From the NCBI GenBank assembly GCA_900119625.1, contig FPKD01000006.1, positions 1 to 64,000 on the forward strand: 64,000 nucleotides of DNA, given 5' to 3'. The notes under the pieces were generated by a model, which saw only the letters and a program-made list of their open reading frames with translations, did no database searches and had not been told where the DNA came from. The position numbers and the translations under genes were made by a program. Every line of letters starts with the position of its first letter. Within the stretch, counting starts at the first letter, position 1. Shown here piece after piece: positions 32,024-40,475 of this stretch. This DNA is from Olsenella sp. kh2p3. GTDB taxonomy: Bacteria; Actinomycetota; Coriobacteriia; Coriobacteriales; Atopobiaceae.

Positions 32024-32989
32024 ATGGGGCTGTGTTTGGGATACGAGTCTGCGCTGCGATATTGGCTAACGAAGAGTGGGGACGAGTGCCTCCCTGATTG
32101 TTCGTCCGATTCGACCCTTGCTCATGCGACGGCCAACAGGAGTGATATCATCTCCGGTCCGTTGCCGTTCGACTACTCTGAGGACCGTCCTCTCCACCTG
32201 CTCGTATCGGGGAATGGCGGACGGAGGGGGACACCAGGAGTGAAGGAGCATCAGCTCTCTCCGATGCTGCCCCGAGGTTCCTTCCGGATGTTGGCCGGTG
32301 CGGTGAGGGTGGCATCTCCCGAACTTACCTATCTATTGATGGCTCAGTGCAGAGACATTCAAGAGCTTGCTGTCATTGGGTGCTATCTCTGCGGCGGCTT
32401 TTCTATCTCTGCCGAGGGAAGCGGGTATACCGGAGCGCGAGATCCCATCACAACACCTGAGGAAATCGTCGCGTTTCTCGACCTCATGCCCGGAGTCCGC
32501 GGGATTAAAAGGGCACGGCGTGCTCTTCAATACGTTGTTCCAAATACGGCTTCGCCAATCGAAACCCTCCTTGCGCTTACAAGCTCGCTTCCTCCAATGC
32601 TCGGCGGTAGGACGATGCCTCAAGTGGCTGCTAATCAGCGGATCCTTGTCCCGGAAAGACTTCAGGAGCTCATATCGGCCGATGAACTGTACGGTGACCT
32701 GTACTTCGAGTCGGTGAAGGGAGACATCGAATACGACAGCTATGACTTCCATACGGGCAGGTATCGTCTCGACCACACGAGTACGCGTCGAAATGTAATC
32801 GAAGCGGCGGGGATAAAAGTAGTCTCTGCGACGTGGGGGCAGATAAAGACGTTCGGGCTGTACCAAGACTTTTGGTGGCTCGTTGAGAACAATTTTGTGA
32901 TTAAACATAAAACATACAACGAAAAACAGCTGTTATCTCAAGAGAAGCTATATCGCATGCTCACAAACCCGGAGTTTCGACTCTTCTGA
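32024..32989 (+). CDS. AbiEi/DUF559-like hypothetical protein
   Basis: The 321-residue protein resembles the actinobacterial proteins with an AbiEi-like N-terminal part (SFRMLAGAVRVASPELTYLLMAQ; ...GGFSI) and a C-terminal nuclease-like fold. The latter shows GDIEYDSYDFHTG, STRRNVIEAAGIKVVSATWGQI, a pattern of Vsr/DUF559-type PD-(D/E)XK relatives. The acidic active-site set is only partly evident, so catalysis is uncertain. The ATG follows GAAAGGGG. Codon use includes many AT-rich codons, unlike the housekeeping genes. A related but distinct protein lies at 54170-55156. Confidence 0.6.
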   Translation: MGLCLGYESALRYWLTKSGDECLPDCSSDSTLAHATANRSDIISGPLPFDYSEDRPLHLLVSGNGGRRGTPGVKEHQLSPMLPRGSFRMLAGAVRVASPELTYLLMAQCRDIQELAVIGCYLCGGFSISAEGSGYTGARDPITTPEEIVAFLDLMPGVRGIKRARRALQYVVPNTASPIETLLALTSSLPPMLGGRTMPQVAANQRILVPERLQELISADELYGDLYFESVKGDIEYDSYDFHTGRYRLDHTSTRRNVIEAAGIKVVSATWGQIKTFGLYQDFWWLVENNFVIKHKTYNEKQLLSQEKLYRMLTNPEFRLF

Positions 32990-32999
32990 TGTCAGTCGT

Positions 33000-33283
33000 A
33001 GGGGATGCCGAGCGCCACCTCTCTGTCCAAAAGTTGCGGTTGCCGGCCCCTTTTAGGCGAATCGCCGAGTACGAAGACTCTAACTTTTTGCGGAACCGCA
33101 GGCAGAAAAATGGCACCAGTGGGGTGATACTAAGCGGAACTCCTATTTTTTACCGGCAACCGCAAATTTTGGGCAGCTACTCCAGTCGAGAGCCTCAAAT
33201 CTCTGTTGCGAGATGGAGAGGACGCTCTGAAAGACCAGATTCGCTGTCCCAAGGTATTGCCGGATGCCCAAGCTGAGTAACAG
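33000..33283. other. intergenic region between DUF559-like gene and rnpB
   Basis: The only structure I see in these 284 bp is the 146-bp inverted-repeat element at 33027-33172. No ORF with a ribosome site is present. Confidence 0.5.
33027..33172. repeat. 146-bp element with 20-bp inverted ends
   Basis: Left arm 33027-33046 and right arm 33153-33172 are inverted copies differing at one position (core TTGCGGTTGCCGG). The interior has no ORF. It resembles a small non-autonomous mobile element. Confidence 0.65.
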
Positions 33284-33652
33284 GGTGCGAAGTGGGCCTA
33301 TGAGCCGGGTTCTGTCGTGGACGATCATTTATCTACGAACGCCGTTACCGGCGCCCTCTAGCGCGCAACCCGAGCGCGGTGCGGGCCACACCATAGCGCT
33401 CCTATTTGCGTTTGCTCCGGAAGGGGCTTGCCAAGCCGTCGTGTTGCCACGACGCTGGTGGTCTCTTACACCACCGTTTCAGCTTTTCTCTCACCCGCCG
33501 AGGCGGGCAGCGGGAGTCTTCTTTTCTGCGGCGCTTTCCGTCGGGTCACCCCGCCTGGCCGTTAGCCAGCCTCCTGCCCTGTGGAGCCCGGACTTTCCTC
33601 ATGGCCTGCGGCAAGCCGCTGGCCCCGCGATCGTCTGGCCCACTTCGCAGGG
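33284..33652 (-). ncRNA. rnpB: RNase P RNA (bacterial type A)
   Basis: The catalytic RNA that trims tRNA 5' leaders. On the minus strand the 5' end pairs with the 3' end (GAAGTGGGCC at both termini). The conserved CRI stretch GAGGAAAGTCCGGGCTCC and the CRV region (ACAGAACCCGGCTCATAGGC) are present. A TAGAAT -10 element lies at the complement of 33656-33661, about 8 nt before the expected 5' end. Length is about 365 nt. Exact ends are estimated from the closing helix. Confidence 0.95.
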
Positions 33653-33762
33653 GAGATTCTAGCACGATGGCGCCCGTCGTCGTGCAGCGCAACTACAATG
33701 ACGGGGTATCCTGCACAAGGTTTGGATGAATGCTGGGCGCGTTGCCCGAGGAGGTTGCTTTC

Positions 33763-34299
33763 ATGGGAATCTTTGATAGACTCTCGCGTGGGAGGCGCGC
33801 GGCGACAGAGGCGCCTCATGCAATTGACGCCACCGCAGAACCCGGCAGTGTCCTTGCTCCTGTAGACGGTGTGGCAACACCGCTCTCCGAGGTGTCCGAT
33901 CCGGTCTTCGCACAGGGGATGCTTGGTCCCGGCATGGCAGTGAAGCCTTCTGGTGGTGTCATATATGCGCCGGTCACGGGCACAGTCGCTGCAGCTGTAG
34001 ACACCGGGCACGCGCTTGGCATCACGTCCGACGACGGCATGGAAGTTCTGATCCACGTTGGAGTCGACACCGTGGAGATGCGCGGTGATGGCTTCAAGGT
34101 GCTAGTTGAGAAGGACAGGCTCGTTGCTGCCGGCACGCCCCTTATTGTTTTCGACCGCGAGAAGATCTGCGCCGCTGGGCATGACGATATTGTTATGACT
34201 TCAGTTACAAATGCGTCTGGCGATGTTCTCCCTGCGGTTGCGGCTGGTGCAGACGTTCGCGCTGGCGAGCCGCTCTTCAGGCTTGGCGGTAACGCATGA
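33763..34299 (+). CDS. PTS glucose-type EIIA protein
   Basis: A 178-residue stand-alone EIIA of the glucose class. The core runs from VLAPVDGVATPLSEVSDPVFAQGMLGPGMAVKPSGG to the C-terminus. The phosphorylated histidine is in EVLIHVGVDTVEMRGDGF near residue 92. It would receive phosphate from HPr and pass it to a sugar-specific EIIB/C encoded elsewhere, and could act in regulation. The ATG at 33763 follows CGAGGAGG. Its stop overlaps the start of the YigZ gene. Confidence 0.9.
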   Translation: MGIFDRLSRGRRAATEAPHAIDATAEPGSVLAPVDGVATPLSEVSDPVFAQGMLGPGMAVKPSGGVIYAPVTGTVAAAVDTGHALGITSDDGMEVLIHVGVDTVEMRGDGFKVLVEKDRLVAAGTPLIVFDREKICAAGHDDIVMTSVTNASGDVLPAVAAGADVRAGEPLFRLGGNA

Positions 34300-34952
34300 T
34301 GCCAGGGGAGTCATCGCGGCAAAGCTACCTCACCCTCGCAAATGGCACCGAGGTCACGGGCGAGTTCGAGGACCGTCGCAGCCGCTTTATCGCGCAGCTC
34401 ACGCACGTGTCGGGCGAGGCAGAGGCAAACGACTTCATCGAGAAGGTGCGCTCGCGCCATCACGATGCTCGCCATAATGTGCCGGCATGGGTTCTTGCGG
34501 ACGGCCGGGAGCGCTGTTCGGACGATGGCGAGCCAAGCCGCACGGCCGGCATGCCTACGCTCGAGGTGTTGCATGGCGCCGACCTCAAGGACGTCTGTTG
34601 CGTGGTGACCCGCTACTTTGGCGGGACGCTCCTCGGACCCGGCGGCCTTGTTCGCGCCTATACGGCGGCCACGCAGGCGGCGGTAGAGGAGGCCCATGCG
34701 GCAGGCGGCATCGTCGAGATGACGCTGGTAACGCGCGTGGTGGTGCAGATTCCCTATTCTGCCTACGACCGCCTCACACGCATGGTGGCAGACGCCGGCG
34801 GGCGCGTTCGCGACTCCGTCTTTGCCGAGGACGTGCAGCTTGCCTGCGCTTTCCACACGGGAGACGAGCAGGCGTTTGTCGCCGCTGTGACCGAATTCGC
34901 AAATGGCGATGACATCTGCCGTGTGGGAGAGCCGGGCTTCGCCGAGTTCTAG
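34296..34952 (+). CDS. YigZ/IMPACT (UPF0029) family protein
   Basis: The 218-residue protein has the UPF0029 signature (FIAQLTHVSGEAEANDFIEKVR, HNVPAWVL, SDDGEPSRTAGMP, VVTRYFGGTLLGPGGLVRAY). A C-terminal ferredoxin-like DUF1949 domain follows. The family is linked to translation or stress through similarity to eukaryotic IMPACT, without a known bacterial reaction. The start overlaps the EIIA stop by four bases (ATGATG), giving coupling. Confidence 0.9.
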   Translation: MMPGESSRQSYLTLANGTEVTGEFEDRRSRFIAQLTHVSGEAEANDFIEKVRSRHHDARHNVPAWVLADGRERCSDDGEPSRTAGMPTLEVLHGADLKDVCCVVTRYFGGTLLGPGGLVRAYTAATQAAVEEAHAAGGIVEMTLVTRVVVQIPYSAYDRLTRMVADAGGRVRDSVFAEDVQLACAFHTGDEQAFVAAVTEFANGDDICRVGEPGFAEF

Positions 34953-35045
34953 CGCTCTCATGCCCACGCCTCCGTCTGTCGCAGAATTGCTGCCAATTCT
35001 CGAACGACCTCGATTGCGGAGTGGGGGTCATTGTATCTTTGGTAT

Positions 35046-35065
35046 GCTGTATACACGTATACAGC
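35046..35065. promoter_or_regulatory. operator palindrome of the RelB-like/PIN pair
   Basis: GCTGTATAC and GTATACAGC form a perfect 9-bp inverted repeat with a 2-bp centre, ending 11 bp before the antitoxin ATG and touching its AAGGAGG ribosome site. A ribbon-helix-helix antitoxin would be expected to bind such a site. Confidence 0.65.
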
Positions 35066-35076
35066 AAGGAGGATTC

Positions 35077-35361
35077 ATGGCTACCACAGTTGTTTCGGGA
35101 CGAATTGACGTCCTCACCGCACGTCGGGTGGAACGAATCCTGGCACGTGAAGGTGTCGCTCCTGGGGAGGTTATCCGCCGCACGTGGGAAGCAATTGCCG
35201 AGACTGGCGAGATTCCCGTAGACGGGGTCAAAGTGCACGACGAGAGATCCACAAAGCTCCGTGAGCTCATGGAGCTGAGGGCATCTTTGCCCAAGGTGGA
35301 CTGGCTGGACTCTCTCACGGACTCCCAGGCCAAGGATTTAGTTGCGAGCAAGTATGAGTAG
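35077..35361 (+). CDS. RelB/DinJ-like ribbon-helix-helix antitoxin
   Basis: A 94-residue protein with an N-terminal ribbon-helix-helix segment (TVVSGRIDVLTARRVERILAREGVAPGEVIRRTWEAIAETGEIP) typical of RelB/DinJ antitoxins. The acidic C-terminal half should bind the toxin. The ATG at 35077 has AAGGAGG upstream and a perfect palindromic operator just before. It overlaps the PIN-domain gene by 8 bp, so they form an antitoxin-toxin operon. Confidence 0.85.
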   Translation: MATTVVSGRIDVLTARRVERILAREGVAPGEVIRRTWEAIAETGEIPVDGVKVHDERSTKLRELMELRASLPKVDWLDSLTDSQAKDLVASKYE

Positions 35362-35773
35362 GCTGCTCTTTGATACCAACGTGCTGCTGGACCTTGTTGA
35401 CGAGAGGCGCCCTCAATCGCAGGAGGCGGCTCTCTCGATAGAGCGCTGCAACGGCGGAGGAGATATGGGCTTGGTAACTCCCATGTCCCTCAAAGATGCC
35501 TACTACGTGTTGGAAAAGGCATACGATAAGCGCACCGCCCGCCATTGCATTGATCTTCTCGCCGGTCTTCTTGTTGTTGCCCCCTTTGGTGCCGAGGAGT
35601 GCGACTTGGCCCTTCGCTCTGATGAACCGGACTTCGAAGATGGGCTGATTCGGGCATGTGCGGAGCTCAATGGTGTTGATGTGATTCTCTCTCGTGATGC
35701 CAAAGCGTTTGTGGGATCAAAAGTTCCGGCGATGACCTGCACGGAATACCTGGAGAAGGTGGGAGAGAGGTAG
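35354..35773 (+). CDS. PIN-domain (VapC-like) toxin
   Basis: A 139-residue PIN-domain nuclease. The first acidic residue is in LLFDTNVLLDLVDER near residue 7. Further acidic residues lie in PDFEDGLIRACAELNGVDVILSRDAKAF near 94-118, the expected Asp/Glu quartet for Mg-dependent RNA cleavage. It is translationally coupled to the RelB-like antitoxin. VapC-type toxins often cut tRNA or rRNA; the target here is unknown. A convergent hairpin follows. Confidence 0.85.
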   Translation: MSRLLFDTNVLLDLVDERRPQSQEAALSIERCNGGGDMGLVTPMSLKDAYYVLEKAYDKRTARHCIDLLAGLLVVAPFGAEECDLALRSDEPDFEDGLIRACAELNGVDVILSRDAKAFVGSKVPAMTCTEYLEKVGER

Positions 35774-35791
35774 AAATGGCTGTCAGAGAGA

Positions 35792-35823
35792 AGCGCCCCT
35801 AGGCCATGCGACCGAGGGGCGCT
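35792..35823. terminator. bidirectional hairpin between PIN toxin and HAD genes
   Basis: AGCGCCCCT and AGGGGCGCT form a 9-bp stem with a 14-base loop between convergent genes. It lacks a strong T-run. Confidence 0.55.
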
Positions 35824-35860
35824 GTTGAATCAATCGAGTGCAGAGCACTGCCAGACTGGC

Positions 35861-36487
35861 TCAGAACCTAAGGCCAAGCTCCTTGAGGTAGACCTCCAGC
35901 TCGTGGGCGCTCGTGAACCGGTGCGCCTGCATGCCGGCGACCCTAGCGCCTGCCACGTTGTCGGCGTTGTCGTCTACGAAAAGGCAACTAGCTGGGTCAA
36001 GGTCATAGCGCTCGCATAGTACCAGGTAGATTGCTGGATCTGGTTTCATGATGCGCTCGAACGCCGAGACTACCCAGCCGTCCATAAGAGGGAAGGAGGG
36101 AATGCGGTCTTTCTGTCTCCAAAAGCGCGTGCCCGCGTTGGAGAGCACGTAGCAGCCATACCCCGCGGCGTGCAGACGCTCGACAAGGACGTTTGTCTCC
36201 GCAATTACTGGTTGGTGTTCGTGCCAGTGCAGCATGCACTCGTGCAGGTTGGGCCAGAGCCGCTGCGGAAGCCGCGCCTGGGCCATACGCTCGATGGTGC
36301 TCTCGCTAATGGCACCTGCGTCGAGCAGCGGCCACGCGGGACTCGAGAAGAGCGCCGCGTCGAGTGCCGCGGCGTCCTCCTCGTTTGTGGTGAAAACGTG
36401 CGAGAACAGCGAGCCATTGAAGTCGAGAAGCACGCCGCCCATGTCAAAGACAATGTTTCGAACGGGGGTGTCCTGTGATGTAGCCAT
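35861..36487 (-). CDS. HAD-family hydrolase
   Basis: The 208-residue HAD phosphatase has motif I NIVFDMGGVLLDFNG (nucleophile Asp; acid Asp replaced by Gly-Gly as in the YihX/HAD-1A3 group). Motif II lies in CYVLSNAG, motif III Lys in ERIMKPDPAIY and motif IV in CLFVDDNADNVAGA. Such proteins dephosphorylate small metabolites such as sugar phosphates. The substrate is not predictable. The ATG at 36487 has GGAGGAG upstream. Confidence 0.87.
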   Translation of the reverse strand: MATSQDTPVRNIVFDMGGVLLDFNGSLFSHVFTTNEEDAAALDAALFSSPAWPLLDAGAISESTIERMAQARLPQRLWPNLHECMLHWHEHQPVIAETNVLVERLHAAGYGCYVLSNAGTRFWRQKDRIPSFPLMDGWVVSAFERIMKPDPAIYLVLCERYDLDPASCLFVDDNADNVAGARVAGMQAHRFTSAHELEVYLKELGLRF

Positions 36488-36540
36488 TTCTCCTCCAATG
36501 GCTCGCGCTGTTAGCATTGCGTGTGAGAAACCCCGCAGCC

Positions 36541-38001
36541 CTACGACCTCACGCCGAGGCCGGCGGCAACGCCGTCCCAAGGCTCCACGTTTACTGCCTC
36601 GGCCTTGTCCCACAGCTCGAGTACGTCTGCGGGTACAAACTTGCGCATGACCGTCACGGCGCCGCCGTAGGTACGGAACCAGTCGGCGCTCATGTAGAGG
36701 TAGCCGTCCTTGCAGGAGTCCTTGCCCCAGCTGTTCTCGACGCGCCAGGCCACGGGCTCGCCCGCGTCGTTCAGCTCAACGCCCTGGAAGGTCATGGCGT
36801 GGGTGAGGGAGGTCTCGCGCACGTCGAGCATGTCCTCGCGGCTCATCTTGAGGCCAACGCCAAAGAGGCCCTCGAGGTCGAGGCCGTCGGTTGCCAATAC
36901 ACCGGGAAAGTCCTCGATGTGGCGCGGGAACTCCTGCATGACGTCGGCGTCCATGCCCACGGGCACGCCCGCCTTGAGGCTGGCGATGGCGGCCTGCTCC
37001 AGCACCTCCTGCGGCATGTTGAGGAAGCGGTTGGGGGTGCCGCCAACCATGGGCTCCTCGAGCAGGACGTGCCACGCCGTCTTCCAGGGGCGAGAGGCGC
37101 CCGGCATGCAGACCAGCTGCACGTAGTCATTGGGGTCGAAGGGAACATAGCGCTCGGCGAACTCGCGCGGAGTGATGCCGGCATCGCGGAGTAGCATGCG
37201 GGTGTCCTTCTCGGCTTCCTTGGCGTCTGCGTCGTCTGCCTTCTCGGGAGCGTTCTCGGGGAGGATTGGCGTGAGCTTTGCGGCGTCGACCTTGGCTTTC
37301 TTGCCAACCTTTACCTCAAGGTCGAAGGTCGCGGGCGGCTCGCCCAGGCACACGGAGAGCATGCGGTAGACGTCGGCCATGCAGGCGTCCTTCTTGGCAG
37401 CAAGCTCTTCGGCGCCGGCACCCGCGCGGTGGGCACGGCGAATGTCCGCGGCGGCGCGGCGCAGCAGGCGGTCGAGCTGGGCGTCCATCTCGGCGGAGCT
37501 CTTGGTGCAGGCGGTCTCGGGCATCACGTCCTTGGGGACAAGGCCCCACTTGGCGATGAGGTCCATGGCCTCGAAGTAGTAGCCGCCGTCGCTCATGCCC
37601 CACTCGAGAACGTGGTCGAGCTCGCGGTCGTTGTCGGGACGGTCGACAAGTGCAATCACGTGGTCGAGCATGGCGTTGGCCTTCTCGAGCTTGTCGTAGA
37701 ACATGCCAAACGCCTGCGAGAACTCGAAGGAGTCCAGGTCGAGCAGGTCCATCGTGGCTGCGCGCGCCACGTTGAAGGCGGAGAACATCCAGCAGCGGCC
37801 GCTCTGACGCTGGTTGGTGACCTCGCCGGTGCGCTTGATGGAGACGCCGTAGGTGTCGTGGTAGGTGCGCATACGCGTGTAGTCGCGCGCGGCGGCCATC
37901 ACGTTCATGGAGGTCACGGCGTTCCTTGCAACGCGGTTGGCGCGCTCGGCCCCAAAGGCCGCCCCCTGCTCGCGCGCCCAGCCGGTATCAATGCTTCCCA
38001 T
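36541..38001 (-). CDS. C1 family aminopeptidase (PepC/bleomycin-hydrolase type)
   Basis: The 486-residue papain-fold cytosolic aminopeptidase has the catalytic Cys in NQRQSGRCWMFSAFN near residue 70, His in LTHAMTFQGVEL and Asn in WRVENSWGKDS, in the order typical of bleomycin hydrolase and PepC. A charged Lys/Asp/Glu-rich insert lies near residues 245-285. The ATG at 38001 follows GGAAGGAA. A paralogue with the same catalytic set lies directly upstream, suggesting tandem duplication. Role: trimming of imported or internal peptides. Confidence 0.9.
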   Translation of the reverse strand: MGSIDTGWAREQGAAFGAERANRVARNAVTSMNVMAAARDYTRMRTYHDTYGVSIKRTGEVTNQRQSGRCWMFSAFNVARAATMDLLDLDSFEFSQAFGMFYDKLEKANAMLDHVIALVDRPDNDRELDHVLEWGMSDGGYYFEAMDLIAKWGLVPKDVMPETACTKSSAEMDAQLDRLLRRAAADIRRAHRAGAGAEELAAKKDACMADVYRMLSVCLGEPPATFDLEVKVGKKAKVDAAKLTPILPENAPEKADDADAKEAEKDTRMLLRDAGITPREFAERYVPFDPNDYVQLVCMPGASRPWKTAWHVLLEEPMVGGTPNRFLNMPQEVLEQAAIASLKAGVPVGMDADVMQEFPRHIEDFPGVLATDGLDLEGLFGVGLKMSREDMLDVRETSLTHAMTFQGVELNDAGEPVAWRVENSWGKDSCKDGYLYMSADWFRTYGGAVTVMRKFVPADVLELWDKAEAVNVEPWDGVAAGLGVRS

Positions 38002-38081
38002 ATTGTTCCTTCCCGGTGAGGCGGGGAGAACCCCCGCCTCTTTCAATTCTTGATGTTATTGCCGTAGTTCGATTGCACACA

Positions 38082-38111
38082 ATGAGACAAAGGGAAACTC
38101 CCTTTTCTCAT
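38082..38111. repeat. GAGACAAAGGGA hairpin repeat, copy 1
   Basis: ATGAGACAAAGGGA, a three-base loop, and TCCCTTTTCTCAT make a hairpin overlapping the stop codon of the upstream C1 peptidase gene. Three further copies occur at 57555, 57642 and 63455. Confidence 0.75.
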
Positions 38112-39457
38112 GCCAGTGAGCCCATGGGGTCCCATGGTGCGAGGACTGTGGGCTCCTCGGTCTCGTAGGTGTGGCGCTCCTCCTCGGTGAGGTACTTCTT
38201 GTCAACAACGACCTGGTAGACGTACTCGTCAAACCATGCGTCGGAGAGCGTGTCAAAGCCGTCGCGGCCGTGGTCCTTGCCCCAGGAGTTCTCGACCTTC
38301 CAGAGCTCGGGGTTGCCGCTGGCGTCCAGGCGCACGCCCTCGAGCACCATGGCGTGGGTCATGAGGCTCTCGCCGTAGTCCAGGCGCTCGGCCTTGTCCA
38401 TGTTGCCCTCGACGGGGAAGCCAAAGAGCGCGTCCACGTCGAGCGCGGCAGTGTCCATCATGCCTTCGTCGCGCAGGTAGCTCTGCGCCACGTCGCACCC
38501 AAACCATACGGGCAGGTCATCGCGCAGCTGCGCGATTGCCGCGCGCTTGAGCTCTGCGGGCGGGAGGTTGAGGTAGCGAACGCCGTGGTCCTCAAAGACG
38601 TTGCCCAGCCTGCTCACGGTGTAGGTGTGGCCAAAGGGCTTGTCGGCCGTGGGTGCGCTGATGAGCGAGACGTAGGCGTCCACGTCCATGTCGACTGCGG
38701 TCGAGAAGAACTCCTTGGGCGTGAACGTCCCGGCAAGCACGAGCTTGTCGTCCTTGTCGCGCAGGCGCACGGGGAAGCTCGCGGGTGGCTCGCCCAGGCA
38801 GGTTGCCAGAAGATGGTAGACCTCGTCCATCATTTCCTTCTTCATGGAGCGTAGGTCGTCCATCTCGACGCCGGCCTCATGGCTCTGGCGCAGGCGCTTG
38901 GCGGCGCCGCGCAGGTAACGCGTGAGGTAGCGGTCCATGTCGCCAGTGTTTCTCGAGCAGGCGGTCTCGGGCATGGCCTCCTTGGGCACCACGCCGTACT
39001 TCTTCACCAGGCTGCGGAACATGTCCCACTGCCCGCCGTCGCCGATGGGGTCGGTGAGCAGGAACGACACCAGGCGGCCGTTAAGCGGCTCGTCGAGGGT
39101 GTCGAGGGTATTCTCGAGGAACCAGTTGCTCTTCTCGAGCTTGTCCCAGAAAAGTGGATAGGCCTGCGAGAGCTCGAAGGTCTTGAGGTTGTACTTCTTG
39201 ATGACGCGATAGCGCATGGTGTTGAGGCTTGCGAACATCCAGCAGCGGCCGGAGCGCTCCTGGTTGCACCTCTCGCCCTGCGTGACCTCGATGTCGAAGC
39301 CCAGTGCGTTGGCGGCTACGCCCTCGGGGCGGCGCGCGGCGGAGCGGATGCCGTTTGCAGTGACGGCGTTCTTTGCGACGGCGTTCACGCGTTCTGCCGA
39401 GAAGTTCTCGTGCGAGGCGGCGAGGTCGTCGGCGGTGATGCTGGTCAGATCATCCAT
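38108..39457 (-). CDS. C1 family aminopeptidase (PepC-like), paralogue
   Basis: The 449-residue protein has catalytic Cys in NQERSGRCWMFASLN, His in LMTHAMVLEGVRL and Asn in WKVENSWGKDHGRDG. It shares the layout of its neighbour but is diverged and lacks the charged insert. The ATG at 39457 has AGGAGGA upstream. Only about 106 bp containing two hairpins separate the two genes. Distinct peptide specificities are likely but not visible. Confidence 0.9.
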   Translation of the reverse strand: MDDLTSITADDLAASHENFSAERVNAVAKNAVTANGIRSAARRPEGVAANALGFDIEVTQGERCNQERSGRCWMFASLNTMRYRVIKKYNLKTFELSQAYPLFWDKLEKSNWFLENTLDTLDEPLNGRLVSFLLTDPIGDGGQWDMFRSLVKKYGVVPKEAMPETACSRNTGDMDRYLTRYLRGAAKRLRQSHEAGVEMDDLRSMKKEMMDEVYHLLATCLGEPPASFPVRLRDKDDKLVLAGTFTPKEFFSTAVDMDVDAYVSLISAPTADKPFGHTYTVSRLGNVFEDHGVRYLNLPPAELKRAAIAQLRDDLPVWFGCDVAQSYLRDEGMMDTAALDVDALFGFPVEGNMDKAERLDYGESLMTHAMVLEGVRLDASGNPELWKVENSWGKDHGRDGFDTLSDAWFDEYVYQVVVDKKYLTEEERHTYETEEPTVLAPWDPMGSLA

Positions 39458-39578
39458 CTTTCCTCCTAGTGACTTGTGGGTGCGCGACGTAATCCGCATC
39501 GAAGCATATCACGCGCGTGCGCGTACCTGAAATTGGTACCCCGTGTGGAGCCATTCTCGACAGCTATTAGTCATATGT

Positions 39579-39596
39579 ATATGACTTTCTCGCATG
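39579..39596. promoter_or_regulatory. operator-like palindrome before SDR-marR
   Basis: AGTCATATGTATATGACT is a perfect 8-2-8 inverted repeat about 80 bp upstream of the SDR gene. MarR proteins typically bind 16-20-bp palindromes near their own promoter, so the regulator encoded in the same operon is the likely ligand. Confidence 0.6.
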
Positions 39597-39674
39597 GGTA
39601 TCCTTGCATCGACGAAGGACGGCGCTGGCCTCGCGGCACCCAAGACGAGAGACCAGCATTGAGGAGGCAGTAGC

Positions 39675-40475
39675 ATGGACAGGCTTAAGGGCAAGGTGGC
39701 GGTGGTCACGGTTTCTACCAGCGGTATTGGCATTGGGATTGCGCGCGAGTTTGCCGCCGAGGGCGCGCACGTTGTGGTGTGCGGCAGGCGAGAGGCTCGC
39801 GGCCAGGAGGTCGTGGACCAGATTGTGGCTGACGGCGGCACCGCGAGCTTCCACAGGATGGATCTCACGGATCTCTCCACCGTGGATGCGCTTATGGCAG
39901 ACACGGCTCGCGACTACGGCAGCATCAACGTTCTGGTGAACAACGCCGCGGGCGTGGGGCTCAAGGACGGCCGCGTGGATGAGATCTCGCTCGAGGACTG
40001 GGATGCGATGTTCGCATCTGGCGTTCGTGGCACGTTTTATGCGATCAAGGCGGTCCTGCCGTACATGCGCGCCGCGGGCGGCGGCTCGATTGTGAACATT
40101 GGGTCTATGGCGTCCATCTCGGGTGACCCGGGCTCCACTGCCTATGCCTGCAGCAAGGCGGGCGTGGACATGCTCACCTCCTCCGTGGCCCTGCAGTACG
40201 GGAAGGAAAACATCCGCTGCAACTGCGTGCGACCGGGACTCATCGTGACCCCGCAGAACGAGGCGCACGTTCCGCAGCAGCTCAAGGATGTCTTTCTCAG
40301 CAACATCGAGGTTAACCGCTATGGAAGCCCCGCGGATATCGCACATGCGTGCACCTATTTTGCTTCTGATGAGAGCGCCTACGTTACCGGACAGGTTATC
40401 AACGTGGATGGTGGCTTGAACTCGCACGCCCCCACCGTCGCGCAGTTCCGCTCGGCCGGATCGAGGACCTGGTAG
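39675..40475 (+). CDS. short-chain dehydrogenase/reductase
   Basis: The 266-residue classical SDR has catalytic Ser near 144 (VNIGSMASISG), Tyr and Lys in YACSK, and NNAAG near residue 90. It ends with the usual TGQVINVDGG. The cofactor loop reads VTVSTSGIGIG, where the first Gly of TGxxxGIG is replaced by Val, an unusual change. Substrates could be sterols, bile acids or acyl chains; nothing in the sequence decides. It is cotranscribed with a MarR regulator whose ATG directly follows its stop. Confidence 0.85.
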   Translation: MDRLKGKVAVVTVSTSGIGIGIAREFAAEGAHVVVCGRREARGQEVVDQIVADGGTASFHRMDLTDLSTVDALMADTARDYGSINVLVNNAAGVGLKDGRVDEISLEDWDAMFASGVRGTFYAIKAVLPYMRAAGGGSIVNIGSMASISGDPGSTAYACSKAGVDMLTSSVALQYGKENIRCNCVRPGLIVTPQNEAHVPQQLKDVFLSNIEVNRYGSPADIAHACTYFASDESAYVTGQVINVDGGLNSHAPTVAQFRSAGSRTW

